The notes under the pieces: model-generated
Seen by the model: only the letters and a program-made list of their open reading frames with translations
Databases searched by the model: none
Told to the model about the DNA's origin: nothing
Origin: Acidobacteriota bacterium
GTDB lineage: Bacteria > Acidobacteriota > Blastocatellia > Pyrinomonadales > Pyrinomonadaceae
DNA: 64,000 nt
Direction of reading: 5' to 3'
Assembly: GCA_016718135.1 (NCBI GenBank)
Contig: JADKEF010000019.1
Span: 186,001-250,000 of the forward strand
Program-made: the position numbers and the translations under genes
Shown here: positions 35,486 through 43,261 of the stretch, in pieces
Position numbering within the stretch: position 1 is the first letter of the stretch
Layout of the letters: every line of letters begins with the position of its first letter

Positions 35486-36106
35486 CTAAAAACTCTTGCT
35501 GATAAACAGTGGTTCGGCAGTCGTTCCAGGAGTTTTAATGCAAATTTGTCCGATCGCGACTGCGATGTTCTCGCCGCAGTCGATCGACTCACCGAGTCGC
35601 CCAAATTGCTCGAAAAGTGAGCCGTGTAGGATCAACTTCGCAGCCCCTTGGACTTCATCGCCAAATTCTTCAAAGGAAATCGATCGCGGTTCGTCGGTCG
35701 CTATCTTACCTATCGAGAAGGTTTGCATACAGATCGCGTTGCGGCCGACCGGGACCGCAACGGTGGCTTGGCCGTCAAGATCGATGATTCCCGCCATTGC
35801 CGATAAAGCGGAAACGGTCGAGACCGGGATGCCAAGGCCGCTCTTTAGGCCGAGGGCGGTAGCGATACCGATGCGAATACCGGTAAAGCTGCCCGGGCCG
35901 GCTGAGACCGCGATGTGGTCGATGTCCCGGATCGAGAGGCGATTGCGCTGTAGCATCGCGTCAATATCGACAAGAAGATCCTCGGCCTTGGAGACGTCGG
36001 TCGAGCCGATCCAATTATCGATCTCCACGTCGCCTGTGATCAGCGAGATACTGCCGCCGCGAATAGCAGATTCGATAGCCAATGTAATGTTAGGGGATTT
36101 ATCCAC
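35486..36106 (-). CDS. tsaB: tRNA threonylcarbamoyladenosine biosynthesis protein TsaB
   Basis: A 206-residue actin-like protein with IAVSAGPGSFTGIRIG near 65-80, the TsaB signature. It partners TsaD and TsaE in forming t6A37 on tRNAs reading ANN codons. It overlaps the upstream nucleotidyltransferase by 8 bases and is followed, after an 80-base gap containing GCAAGG/GCAAAA repeat words, by rimI. Confidence 0.92.
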   Translation of the reverse strand: MDKSPNITLAIESAIRGGSISLITGDVEIDNWIGSTDVSKAEDLLVDIDAMLQRNRLSIRDIDHIAVSAGPGSFTGIRIGIATALGLKSGLGIPVSTVSALSAMAGIIDLDGQATVAVPVGRNAICMQTFSIGKIATDEPRSISFEEFGDEVQGAAKLILHGSLFEQFGRLGESIDCGENIAVAIGQICIKTPGTTAEPLFISKSF

Positions 36107-36980
36107 GAGACCTCAAAGTCAAAGCTTCCGTGATGCGTCGGTATGAATCGGGTATACGGCGGAATGCGTTGGCGATCTTAAAATGCAGACGAGTCGGTGC
36201 GTCGAAACTTCCCTCTGCCTGCACTGTTGCCCAGATCGGGTTCGGATTGAGACGCCGTCCGAGCTGATGGAGAAATTTCTTTCGGTCAAAGACAGCGACC
36301 TCCATCGGTTCAAATTTAATCTCGGCAGACCATTCACGCTCTACAGTTTCGGTCAGCCAACGCGGCAGTCTATTTTCAGCACCGTCAGCCGGCGTACCGC
36401 TGATATCAAGGCCGAGATATTTCGCCGTTAGGCCGAGTGTGCATTCAAGCCATCGCTGCCGTGTCGGGCTGACGATCGTGAAGAAACGATCCCAGTCGAA
36501 TGTCGCATCACGATGGGTAACGGCATAGTAAACATCGTAGAGCCGGTCCTTCACCCGGCCGCCGTCGGTAAGCCAGTGCAGGCAGACGATGCGTAGATGA
36601 TCTTCGGGTCGCGGGATGCGAATTTCGGCATCGCGGAGCGGCATCATCACCGAACTACTAAATAAACTGTCCCACGGAACCGTGTCCAGATGCCTGAGTT
36701 CCCTATGTAGATCGATCGCAAGATCCTGTGCAGCCTCTGAGCGGGCGATCTCCTCGGCCTTGAAAAAATTGGTATCCGAGACGGCAAGATCGAGATCGAC
36801 CGAGACTCTCGGCCGGTCGTAGGGGTAGTATTTGCCAGCGGCGAGGCCCTTGATCAACAGTGGCTCGATCCGAGCCTCGCGAAACAGTGCGAAGGCACGT
36901 ACGGCATTACGCTCCAGAATATTCTTCTGTAGCAGATTCCACCGGAATTCATCGTTGATCTCAGTTGCGGCTGTCTCCAC
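36099..36980 (-). CDS. PF14907-type nucleotidyltransferase family protein
   Basis: A 293-residue protein of the uncharacterised nucleotidyltransferase family (NTP_transf_5). LLIKGLAAGKYYPYD at 41-55 and SVDLDLAV at 60-67 supply the glycine/lysine and the metal-binding aspartates Asp62 and Asp64. HLRIVCLHW follows near 128. Such proteins accompany HPr-kinase homologues and PqqD proteins in exopolysaccharide loci and in lasso-peptide clusters. Here those two lie just upstream on the same strand, but a terminator (37045-37083) separates the PqqD gene from this one. It overlaps tsaB by 8 bases, so it must share that transcript. Substrate unknown. Confidence 0.8.
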   Translation of the reverse strand: METAATEINDEFRWNLLQKNILERNAVRAFALFREARIEPLLIKGLAAGKYYPYDRPRVSVDLDLAVSDTNFFKAEEIARSEAAQDLAIDLHRELRHLDTVPWDSLFSSSVMMPLRDAEIRIPRPEDHLRIVCLHWLTDGGRVKDRLYDVYYAVTHRDATFDWDRFFTIVSPTRQRWLECTLGLTAKYLGLDISGTPADGAENRLPRWLTETVEREWSAEIKFEPMEVAVFDRKKFLHQLGRRLNPNPIWATVQAEGSFDAPTRLHFKIANAFRRIPDSYRRITEALTLRSRG

Positions 36981-37044
36981 GTTCAGAGGTTAACAAAGGT
37001 TATATTTTGACGCCATCGGCAAAGGAAAGATCGGACGCAAAAAG

Positions 37045-37083
37045 ACGAAAAAAGAGCTACGAAGTCTTACTTCGCAGCTCTTT
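37045..37083 (-). terminator. Intrinsic terminator after the PqqD-Cys protein gene
   Basis: On the minus strand AAAGAGCT and CGAAG arms pair with CTTCG and AGCTCTTT around a 5-base loop and run into six T bases. It lies 37 bases past the stop of the PqqD-domain gene and ends the long exopolysaccharide transcript there. Confidence 0.88.
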
Positions 37084-37119
37084 AACGAAATCTCATACTT
37101 GGAGCCTAACGGCCACCAA

Positions 37120-37602
37120 CTATACGCACTGACCGTTTGCGCTACAGGTTTGAGGACAGCCTGCCATCGTCTGACACTGGGTCATCTGGCCAGGATCTGT
37201 ACACGCACACGACACGCTACCAAGAGCGTTCTGCGGTGCAACCAGAGAAGCAATAACCGGAAGGGCTACCATCGATGCAAGACCGATCGTCTTAAGGACT
37301 TGCCGGCGTGATTGACCTGCGAAACGAGGAGCAACCTTGCCCTCGAGCAAGTTGTTGTCGTTAAGTTGGTCGATTGCGAGCCAAACAAAATCTTCTGTAA
37401 CCTTGCCGTTGCCGTTCGATTCGAACTGCTTAACGATATCAGCAACGCTGTTGTTGCCATCGCACGACTTCCATACCAGAGCGGCACTGCCGTTCAAGCA
37501 ATGAGCTTTGTTGGTGTCGAGATCGTATACGAGCACCTCATCGGGCATTTCTTGAACCACAAGCCCATTCTGGCGGGCAATCGGATTATTCGGGTTATTC
37601 AT
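37120..37602 (-). CDS. PqqD-domain protein with twin-arginine hydrophobic segment and six-cysteine tail
   Basis: 160 residues in three parts. Residues about 10-90 are a PqqD-like winged-helix domain (VYDLDTNKAHCLNGSAALVW, then DFVWLAIDQLNDNNLL), the fold that binds leader peptides in RiPP pathways. Residues 98-130 are SRRQVLKTIGL plus a hydrophobic stretch to VAPQNALG, resembling a Tat signal and cleavage region in the middle of the protein. Residues 131-160 are a Cys-rich tail with spacing C-x-C-x8-C-x5-C-x3-C-x5-C-V (Cys132, 134, 143, 149, 153, 159). The second ATG (37602) is preferred; GGAGG ends 5 bases before it. It has its own promoter and terminator. Possibly a RiPP-like precursor fused to its own recognition domain; this is inference. 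Confidence 0.8.
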   Translation of the reverse strand: MNNPNNPIARQNGLVVQEMPDEVLVYDLDTNKAHCLNGSAALVWKSCDGNNSVADIVKQFESNGNGKVTEDFVWLAIDQLNDNNLLEGKVAPRFAGQSRRQVLKTIGLASMVALPVIASLVAPQNALGSVSCACTDPGQMTQCQTMAGCPQTCSANGQCV

Positions 37603-37622
37603 CATCTCCTCCAAGCGAAATT

Positions 37623-37652
37623 ATTATGCAAAATAAGTTTAGCGTCAGTCAA
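37623..37652 (-). promoter_or_regulatory. Promoter of the PqqD-Cys protein gene
   Basis: On the minus strand TTGACT (37652-37647) and CATAAT (37628-37623) are separated by 18 bases, followed closely by the strong Shine-Dalgarno GGAGGAG at 37612-37606. It lies in the 110-base gap after the HPr-kinase-like gene. Confidence 0.65.
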
Positions 37653-37712
37653 GCGTTAACTGCGTTCAAATCAACAACTGGCAATCAGTAAAGCAATTAA
37701 CGTAATTCTAAC

Positions 37713-38522
37713 TCAATTTCCGTGATTGTCAACGAAATTGAGCAAAGTTTTAGCGAAAGTTTCTGCGGTTCCTCTACGACTCGAAATGATTATGGCACGG
37801 CTGGCTATATTATTCAACACGCGAAACGCAAATTCCGAACGTTGTCTCATAGATAGCGCGTATTGCACCAATTCAAGAACTCCCTCACCTGCAGACATCC
37901 GTCGTGGATGAAACCGCGAACCTTTGACATATTCCGTAAACAAGACCAACCCTGTGGGGATCGGTTCGTACCCGTACTTTCCTTCGAGTTCTTCGACAGT
38001 GAGACTGTACGGATCGAAATTGTCACGACGTCTCATCGCGAGATGTCTATGAAAAGGATACAACAAACCGTCCGAGTTAAACAATGCAAAATCGTCGGAA
38101 TAATATTCGGCACCTGCACGGACGAGTTCGGCGACCAACGTTGATTTGCCTTTGTAACTATCGCCGGGCAGGACGATCGCCTTTCCATTCCATCCGACGA
38201 CGCCCGCATGAAGAAAAACAAAATCGCGAGCTTCCTCACCGACTGAAGCTCGGACGATCGAATCAAAGTACTTAAAAAAAACGACCTCGTCCTCGCCGCG
38301 AGCTGGTTCAGAACCCTCGCAGATCATCTCGTAGGTCGTGCCATCGAAATTGACCTCGATGGTGCGGTCAACGTTGTCGTCAATGATCTCGCTGACCTTG
38401 CCGAGCAGACTGGATCGAGCGATCGCTGCCGCCCGGTCGATCATGTCCTGCCGTTTGCCGGCGATCGCAATTCGCGCCCCGAATGACCCGAATCGAAATG
38501 GTTTTACATTGTTCTTCGACAT
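37713..38522 (-). CDS. HPr kinase/phosphorylase-like protein (HprK-related)
   Basis: A 269-residue P-loop protein. ATG 38522 is preferred over a GTG two codons earlier. Walker A is GDSYKGKST at 120-128, with FLHAGVVGWNGKAIVLPG before it and YYSDDFALF after it, as in HprK C-terminal kinase domains. It lacks the HprK N-terminal domain, so control of a sugar PTS is unlikely. Relatives (HprK-rel type) occur next to PqqD and NTP_transf_5 genes in polysaccharide loci, and homologues phosphorylate lasso peptides. It starts 5 bases after the WecA-like gene, so it is part of the exopolysaccharide operon. Confidence 0.85.
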   Translation of the reverse strand: MSKNNVKPFRFGSFGARIAIAGKRQDMIDRAAAIARSSLLGKVSEIIDDNVDRTIEVNFDGTTYEMICEGSEPARGEDEVVFFKYFDSIVRASVGEEARDFVFLHAGVVGWNGKAIVLPGDSYKGKSTLVAELVRAGAEYYSDDFALFNSDGLLYPFHRHLAMRRRDNFDPYSLTVEELEGKYGYEPIPTGLVLFTEYVKGSRFHPRRMSAGEGVLELVQYALSMRQRSEFAFRVLNNIASRAIIISSRRGTAETFAKTLLNFVDNHGN

Positions 38523-38527
38523 GGTCA

Positions 38528-39573
38528 CTAAGGTCTAGCGGCTACTCCATTTATCAATCGATTAAAAAATACTCGCTTGAGGCAAACAAACAAAAGGGCC
38601 GACGTTAGGACGATAACAACCGGGAACATCGCCAATCCGATCTCGTCTCGATAGCGTACTGAGATCAGGACGGAGGCACACAATAGCGAGGCCAGAACGC
38701 CGTAAAAGGCTGTGACCTGCCGGTGCGAGAAACCGGACAGAACGAGTAATTGGAAAAGGTGTTCGCGATGCGGCAGCCAGATCTGTCCCCCGTGAATCGC
38801 CCTTCTTACAATTGTCACTACCGAATCGAACAGGAAAACCAAACGAACAGTACTGCCGCGATCGGCAAGAGGTCGGGCGATTCTGATGCGAAATTGCGTC
38901 CGAGTAATGGCAGAGCGGCGAATGTGAATCCGAGGAATGCACTGCCGACATCGCCCATAAATACCTTGGACTTGCTCATGTTGTGTACGAGAAAGCCGAG
39001 GCTCGCCGCCGCGATGCTGACGCCAAAGAAGTATATGACGTGCATGTCCAAGATGCGGCAAAGAATCAGCCAACTGCCTGCAGCGATCACTGCTTGCAGT
39101 CCGGCAAGGCCGTCGATGCCGTCCATAAAATTGTACGAATTGACCATCCAGACGATCCAAAAGAAGGTAAGAATGTAGCCAAATACCCCGAACTTCAATC
39201 CGCCGAGCATAGTGATCCCATGCCAGGTGCCGACATCGACGATAAGCAGAACAGCCGCAATTGCTTGGACAAGCAAACGCCAGTGAAATCGAAGTGGATA
39301 AAAATCATCGACAAAACTGATCGTCGCTATGAGTGACGCCCCGATCATGTATCCCCACGAGAAGGTGTCAAAAAAATACAGCGAGATCGGCACATACGTG
39401 ACCAAACAGATTACAACGATCACGATCCCGGCACCATGTGGGGTCGGTTCGGTATGCGAACTCCGCTCGTTTGGCACAGACAGCATGTTGTTCGCGATGC
39501 CCCAACGACGATAGACCCCGACCGCGACGAACGACAGGCAAAATATCGCTATGAAGATGAAAAGTCCGTACAT
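38528..39573 (-). CDS. WecA/MraY-type sugar-1-phosphate transferase (one frameshift)
   Basis: Integral membrane enzyme that should start repeat-unit synthesis by moving an N-acetylhexosamine-1-phosphate to undecaprenyl phosphate. The first frame, from ATG 39573, has SFVDDFYPLRFHWR and NSYNFMDGIDGLAG, the Asp-rich catalytic motifs of family GT4 phosphotransferases, and GDVGSAFLGF. It breaks after VLFVWF. Adding one base to the AAAA run at 38835-38838 (plus strand) joins it to FLFDSVVTIVRR and the C-terminal HREHLFQ, to 38528. Total about 350 residues, normal. Next to the UDP-L-HexNAc genes, its substrate could be that sugar nucleotide or its precursor. Confidence 0.86.
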
Positions 39574-39596
39574 TTGTGGATCTGCTGTTCTGTCAG

Positions 39597-39684
39597 AACC
39601 GCCTGCGTTAGCGGGCGGCGTGCACACGGCGAGAGGTGGTGAGCACAATAATGGATGCCGCCCGCCCGCTTAAGCAGGCGGTCC
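39597..39684. repeat. ACCGCC/GGCGGT inverted repeat pair
   Basis: ACCGCCTGCGTTAGCGGGCGG at the left end is answered by CCGCCCGCTTAAGCAGGCGGT at the right, with unrelated sequence between. Each arm is also a hairpin on its own. It sits in the gap between two genes of the exopolysaccharide locus. Confidence 0.75.
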
Positions 39685-39688
39685 TAAC

Positions 39689-40939
39689 CTACTCGACCGC
39701 CGCTCCATACGCAGCGACCGCTATTTCCGTCGAGTATTTCGCAAGTGCCGCTTCGCGTGCTCTTTGTCCCATTTTATCAAGTTCGTCACGCGATTGGAAC
39801 ATTGCCAGGATCGCTTCTTTTAGAGCCTTAGGATTGCCCGGTTCGAGGTGCACACCAATGCTGTCCTCGTCGATCACTCGGGCGAGCTCAGATCCTTTGT
39901 CGGTCAAGGCAAGGATCGGCTTGCCGGCCGCCATGATGTTGTAGGTGCGGCTCGGCATCGCCGTTCCCCACATTCCTTTTATCAGGGCGACGAGGCCGAC
40001 GTCACACGCGTTGAGGAAAACGTTCTGCTCAGACCGCGGCCGGTAATCGAGGATCGTGACGTTGGCCAGCTTTGTCGCGGCTACGATCTCGTCGAGCCAT
40101 TTCTTCTTCGCACCGGCTCCGATAAAGACAAAATGAAAACGGTCGTCGGCTAGCAGTAACTCTGCCGCCCCGATAATAGTTTCGACATCAGTCGGGTGTC
40201 CGATGTTGCCGGCGTACATGAATACGAATTTGTCTTCGATGCCAAGTTCTTTTAAGAGCGGGTTCTCAGCCCGTGGCGTCGGATGGATAGTTTCGAGATC
40301 GGCCCAATTTGGGATCGTCACGATCGGCACCTCGAGTCCCGCAGCCTTCTTTTGGAACAGCTCATTCATGTCTCGTCCCATCACGACGATGTTCGTAGCG
40401 TATTTATATACCCAGCGATTTACGTGATTGACGAGATTTACAAAGAACGAATCGGGCTTTGCCGAGCCGACCGCGATTAGAATTTCGGGATAGCTATCCT
40501 GAACGAGCAAGGTAAGTCCGGCTCCTTTCAACAACGTCGCGAGTGTCGTCGTCACGGGCAGGCTCGGCGGCGCAGTACAAACCAAGATCCGGTCGCCCTT
40601 CTTGAAATGTTTGACTGAGTGAAAGAACACCGATAGCCCGATCGTAAGCATGTTGGTCAGGCGAAACGCCATCACATTTTTGTCGAGCGTCGTGCCCCAA
40701 ACTCGAAATATTTCAACTCCATTTCGAGTCTCCCGTTTTGGGGCAAGCATACCGCGTGACATGTGCTTTGGCTGGCCGGTAATAACTTTGACATCGCGGT
40801 CCGCCGCTATTCCCTCGGCGATGGACGTTAGGTAATAGCCGGTCGATATCTCTTCCGGATAATACACCTCGGTCAAAACCCAGAGCGTATTTTCGTGAGT
40901 TTTGGCGGGATTGGTCTGCTGAACCGGGATTTCACCCAT
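39689..40939 (-). CDS. Glycosyltransferase family 4 (WcaI-like)
   Basis: A 416-residue GT-B glycosyltransferase. N-terminal acceptor domain with LTEVYYPEEISTGYYLTSIAEG; C-terminal donor domain with FVFMYAGNIGHPTDVETII, FVFIGAGAKK and PSRTYNIMAAGKPILAL. It resembles WcaI-type fucosyl- or L-FucNAc-transferases, which fits the neighbouring UDP-L-HexNAc and GDP-fucose genes; the exact sugar is inference. It lies 5 bases after wecB on the same strand. Confidence 0.87.
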   Translation of the reverse strand: MGEIPVQQTNPAKTHENTLWVLTEVYYPEEISTGYYLTSIAEGIAADRDVKVITGQPKHMSRGMLAPKRETRNGVEIFRVWGTTLDKNVMAFRLTNMLTIGLSVFFHSVKHFKKGDRILVCTAPPSLPVTTTLATLLKGAGLTLLVQDSYPEILIAVGSAKPDSFFVNLVNHVNRWVYKYATNIVVMGRDMNELFQKKAAGLEVPIVTIPNWADLETIHPTPRAENPLLKELGIEDKFVFMYAGNIGHPTDVETIIGAAELLLADDRFHFVFIGAGAKKKWLDEIVAATKLANVTILDYRPRSEQNVFLNACDVGLVALIKGMWGTAMPSRTYNIMAAGKPILALTDKGSELARVIDEDSIGVHLEPGNPKALKEAILAMFQSRDELDKMGQRAREAALAKYSTEIAVAAYGAAVE

Positions 40940-40944
40940 TTGAT

Positions 40945-42045
40945 CTATGACGTGTGCCGCCGGAGGCTGGTGTAGCCGAGAACGATCTTACTGACGGTCT
41001 GCGAAACGTTTTCCGCCAAATATTCTCGCGGAGGAGTCCAGGCGGCGGGTTGCGAAATGGCCAATTCGACCGCGCTGACGATCGACTTGGCTTCGGAGCC
41101 CGCGAGAATGTTGCTGCCGCATTCGATCGTCTCAGGCCGCTCAGTAACGTCGCGGATCGTTACATTTGGAACGCCGAAGATCGCACATTCTTCCTGAACG
41201 GTACCGCTGTCGGTCAGGACGGCGAGGGCGTTCTTTTCGAGCTTTACAAATTCGAAGAAGCCGAGAGCTTTGAATAGACGGATCTTTGCTTGATCCGGCC
41301 TAATGCCGGATTTATCGAGTCGCTCGGCGGTTCGAGGATGGACCGATACTAGCACCGGTTTTCCGATGCGGTTTGCGACCTGGCTCAGGCCATCGAAAAT
41401 ACCGGCCAAGCGTTTTGGATCGTCGACATTTTCAGCACGATGCAGTGTGACCAGAAAATATTCGAATGGCTTGATCGACAGAGATTTCATCGCCTCGCTT
41501 CGCTCTATATTGTCGGCGAACGTATCGAGAACTTCTTTTATCGGATTCCCGGTGACGTAGATTCGGTCGCGTTCGATTCCCTCTCGAACAAGGTTGTCCT
41601 TGCTTCGTTCGGTATACGGCATCAGGATCGTGCTTGAATGATCGATCACGCGACGATTTATTTCTTCCGGGACGCGGTCGTCGTAACATCGATTGCCTGC
41701 CTCCATGTGAAAGACCGGTATGCCTCGGCGTGCTGCGACGAGCGCTGTAAGTGCACTGTTTGTATCGCCAAGGAGTAACAGCCGATCCGGCTTTTCGCTT
41801 TCAAGCAATGCATCGACCTTTGATAATATCTGTCCGATCTGATCGCCAAAGCTGGTCGATCTGATCCCGAGATGATGATCCGGCGTGCGGACCTCGAGGT
41901 CGCGGATGAAGATGTCGCTTAGGCTCTCGTCATAATTCTGGCCCGTGTGGACGGTAATATGCTCGCAATGCTGGTCGAGCAAACGCATTATCAAACTTAG
42001 TCTGATGATCTCCGGCCTCGTGCCGAAAATGGTCATTACTTTCAT
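40945..42045 (-). CDS. UDP-N-acetylglucosamine 2-epimerase family protein (WecB/FnlC/QnlB type)
   Basis: A 366-residue GT-B fold epimerase with GTRPEIIRL at 8-16, GDTNSALTAL near 93 and HMEAGNRCYDDRVPEEINR near 112-130. Beside a CapE-like dehydratase and an RmlD-like reductase it most likely performs the last step of UDP-N-acetyl-L-fucosamine or UDP-N-acetyl-L-quinovosamine synthesis (C2 epimerisation) rather than making UDP-ManNAc. That context argument is the reason for not naming it wecB outright. A GCAAAG palindrome separates it from capE. Confidence 0.86.
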   Translation of the reverse strand: MKVMTIFGTRPEIIRLSLIMRLLDQHCEHITVHTGQNYDESLSDIFIRDLEVRTPDHHLGIRSTSFGDQIGQILSKVDALLESEKPDRLLLLGDTNSALTALVAARRGIPVFHMEAGNRCYDDRVPEEINRRVIDHSSTILMPYTERSKDNLVREGIERDRIYVTGNPIKEVLDTFADNIERSEAMKSLSIKPFEYFLVTLHRAENVDDPKRLAGIFDGLSQVANRIGKPVLVSVHPRTAERLDKSGIRPDQAKIRLFKALGFFEFVKLEKNALAVLTDSGTVQEECAIFGVPNVTIRDVTERPETIECGSNILAGSEAKSIVSAVELAISQPAAWTPPREYLAENVSQTVSKIVLGYTSLRRHTS

Positions 42046-42062
42046 AAAACTCGCTCTCTTTT

Positions 42063-42131
42063 TCTTCTTTGCATCTTTGCGGCTTGTGGGAAAGAATTCT
42101 CCCGCAAAGCCGCAAAGAACGCCAAAGAAGA
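42063..42131. repeat. GCAAAG palindrome inside the exopolysaccharide operon
   Basis: TCTTCTTTGCATCTTTGCGG on the left and CCGCAAAGAACGCCAAAGAA on the right around AAAGAATTCTCC. It fills the 110-base gap between capE and the epimerase gene. Confidence 0.75.
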
Positions 42132-42155
42132 GTAATCGACTCGTCAGCGAGCTGA

Positions 42156-43205
42156 TTAGGCGGTTGCCATGAATCGCCTGATCTCTTCGCCCGAGGTCTC
42201 TAGCAGCGAGCGAAGTGCGTCGCCCGTCAGATTGTTGTCCTTCGAAGAATATTCTCCGGTCAAAGCAGGTGTGAAATCGCCTTCGCCACGCAGTTCCGGC
42301 AGCACGGGCAGGATCACATAATAATCACCGCCATCGATCGTGCGGAAACACTCTTCCTCAGAGACCATGATCTCGTGAACCTTCTCGCCTGGGCGAATGC
42401 CGGTGTAGGAGATCGGGACTTTCTTATTGCCCATCAACATGATGGCGACATCCGTGATCTTTGCGGCGGCTACCTTTGGGACGAAGGTGAGGCCGCGACC
42501 TTCGCTTCGGATGGCTTCGAAGACCGTGTCTACAGCTCGATCGAGACTCAGTAGAAATCTAGTCATTTCAGGCATCGTGACCGTGATCTCGTTGCCTTTC
42601 TGGATCTGTTCCACAAATAGCGGAATGATCGAGCCCCGCGACGCAATGACGTTTCCGTAGCGCACGCAGTTGAAGTGAACATTGGGACAATCGCGATTCG
42701 CCTCGATCAGAACGCGCTCCTGCAACGCCTTGGTCATGCCCATCACGTTGATCGGCTTGCACGCCTTATCCGTCGAGACGCCTATGATCTTTTGTACCGG
42801 CAACTCATTCTCGCGAACCGCGCGGACGATATTTGCGGCGCCGTATATATTTGTCAGCACTGCCTCAAAAGGAAAGTACTCACACGATGGGACCTGTTTT
42901 AACGCGGCGGCGTGAAAAATCACGTCTGTTTCCCGCATCGCCGCAACAAGAGCAGGATAATCGCGAACGTCCCCGATGCGGAAATTCAAGACATCACGCC
43001 AGTTCTCATAGATCACATCGTCGGTTGCTGTGTCGCGATGGAGATATTCGAGCCGCATGTAATGCTGCTTTGCCTCGTCACGCGAAAAAACCGTGACCTG
43101 AGCCGGCTTGCCCATTTCACCCGAGAGGATTCGTTTGATCAGCGTCTGCCCGAGCGATCCGGTGCCGCCCGTGACGAGTATTCGTTTGCCTTCTAGTTCG
43201 TTCAT
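42156..43205 (-). CDS. UDP-GlcNAc 4,6-dehydratase (CapE/FnlA-like, inverting)
   Basis: A 349-residue short-chain dehydrogenase of the polysaccharide CapD/CapE family. ATG 43205 gives the NAD(P) loop VTGGTGSLGQ at 11-20. The active-site region STDKACKPINVMGMTK at 144-159 has Met where most SDRs have Tyr, the mark of CapE/FnlA enzymes that both dehydrate and epimerise at C5, leading to L-sugars, and not of PseB. With the RmlD-like reductase and the 2-epimerase it defines a UDP-L-FucNAc or UDP-L-QuiNAc pathway. Confidence 0.88.
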   Translation of the reverse strand: MNELEGKRILVTGGTGSLGQTLIKRILSGEMGKPAQVTVFSRDEAKQHYMRLEYLHRDTATDDVIYENWRDVLNFRIGDVRDYPALVAAMRETDVIFHAAALKQVPSCEYFPFEAVLTNIYGAANIVRAVRENELPVQKIIGVSTDKACKPINVMGMTKALQERVLIEANRDCPNVHFNCVRYGNVIASRGSIIPLFVEQIQKGNEITVTMPEMTRFLLSLDRAVDTVFEAIRSEGRGLTFVPKVAAAKITDVAIMLMGNKKVPISYTGIRPGEKVHEIMVSEEECFRTIDGGDYYVILPVLPELRGEGDFTPALTGEYSSKDNNLTGDALRSLLETSGEEIRRFMATA

Positions 43206-43261
43206 TTTTTGGAGCTGCATGCTCATTGAAATAGTAACATTCCTACGCCGTCGAACCGCAA

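Noticed and set aside
37120..38522. Complete lasso-peptide biosynthetic cluster
   Set aside because: The kinase, nucleotidyltransferase and PqqD-like protein are present, but no lasso cyclase or transglutaminase-like protease is found on either strand nearby.
38528..39160. Separate 210-codon gene at the end of the WecA-like gene
   Set aside because: Only its last 100 residues are protein-like and they are the C-terminus of the WecA-like enzyme after a one-base shift.
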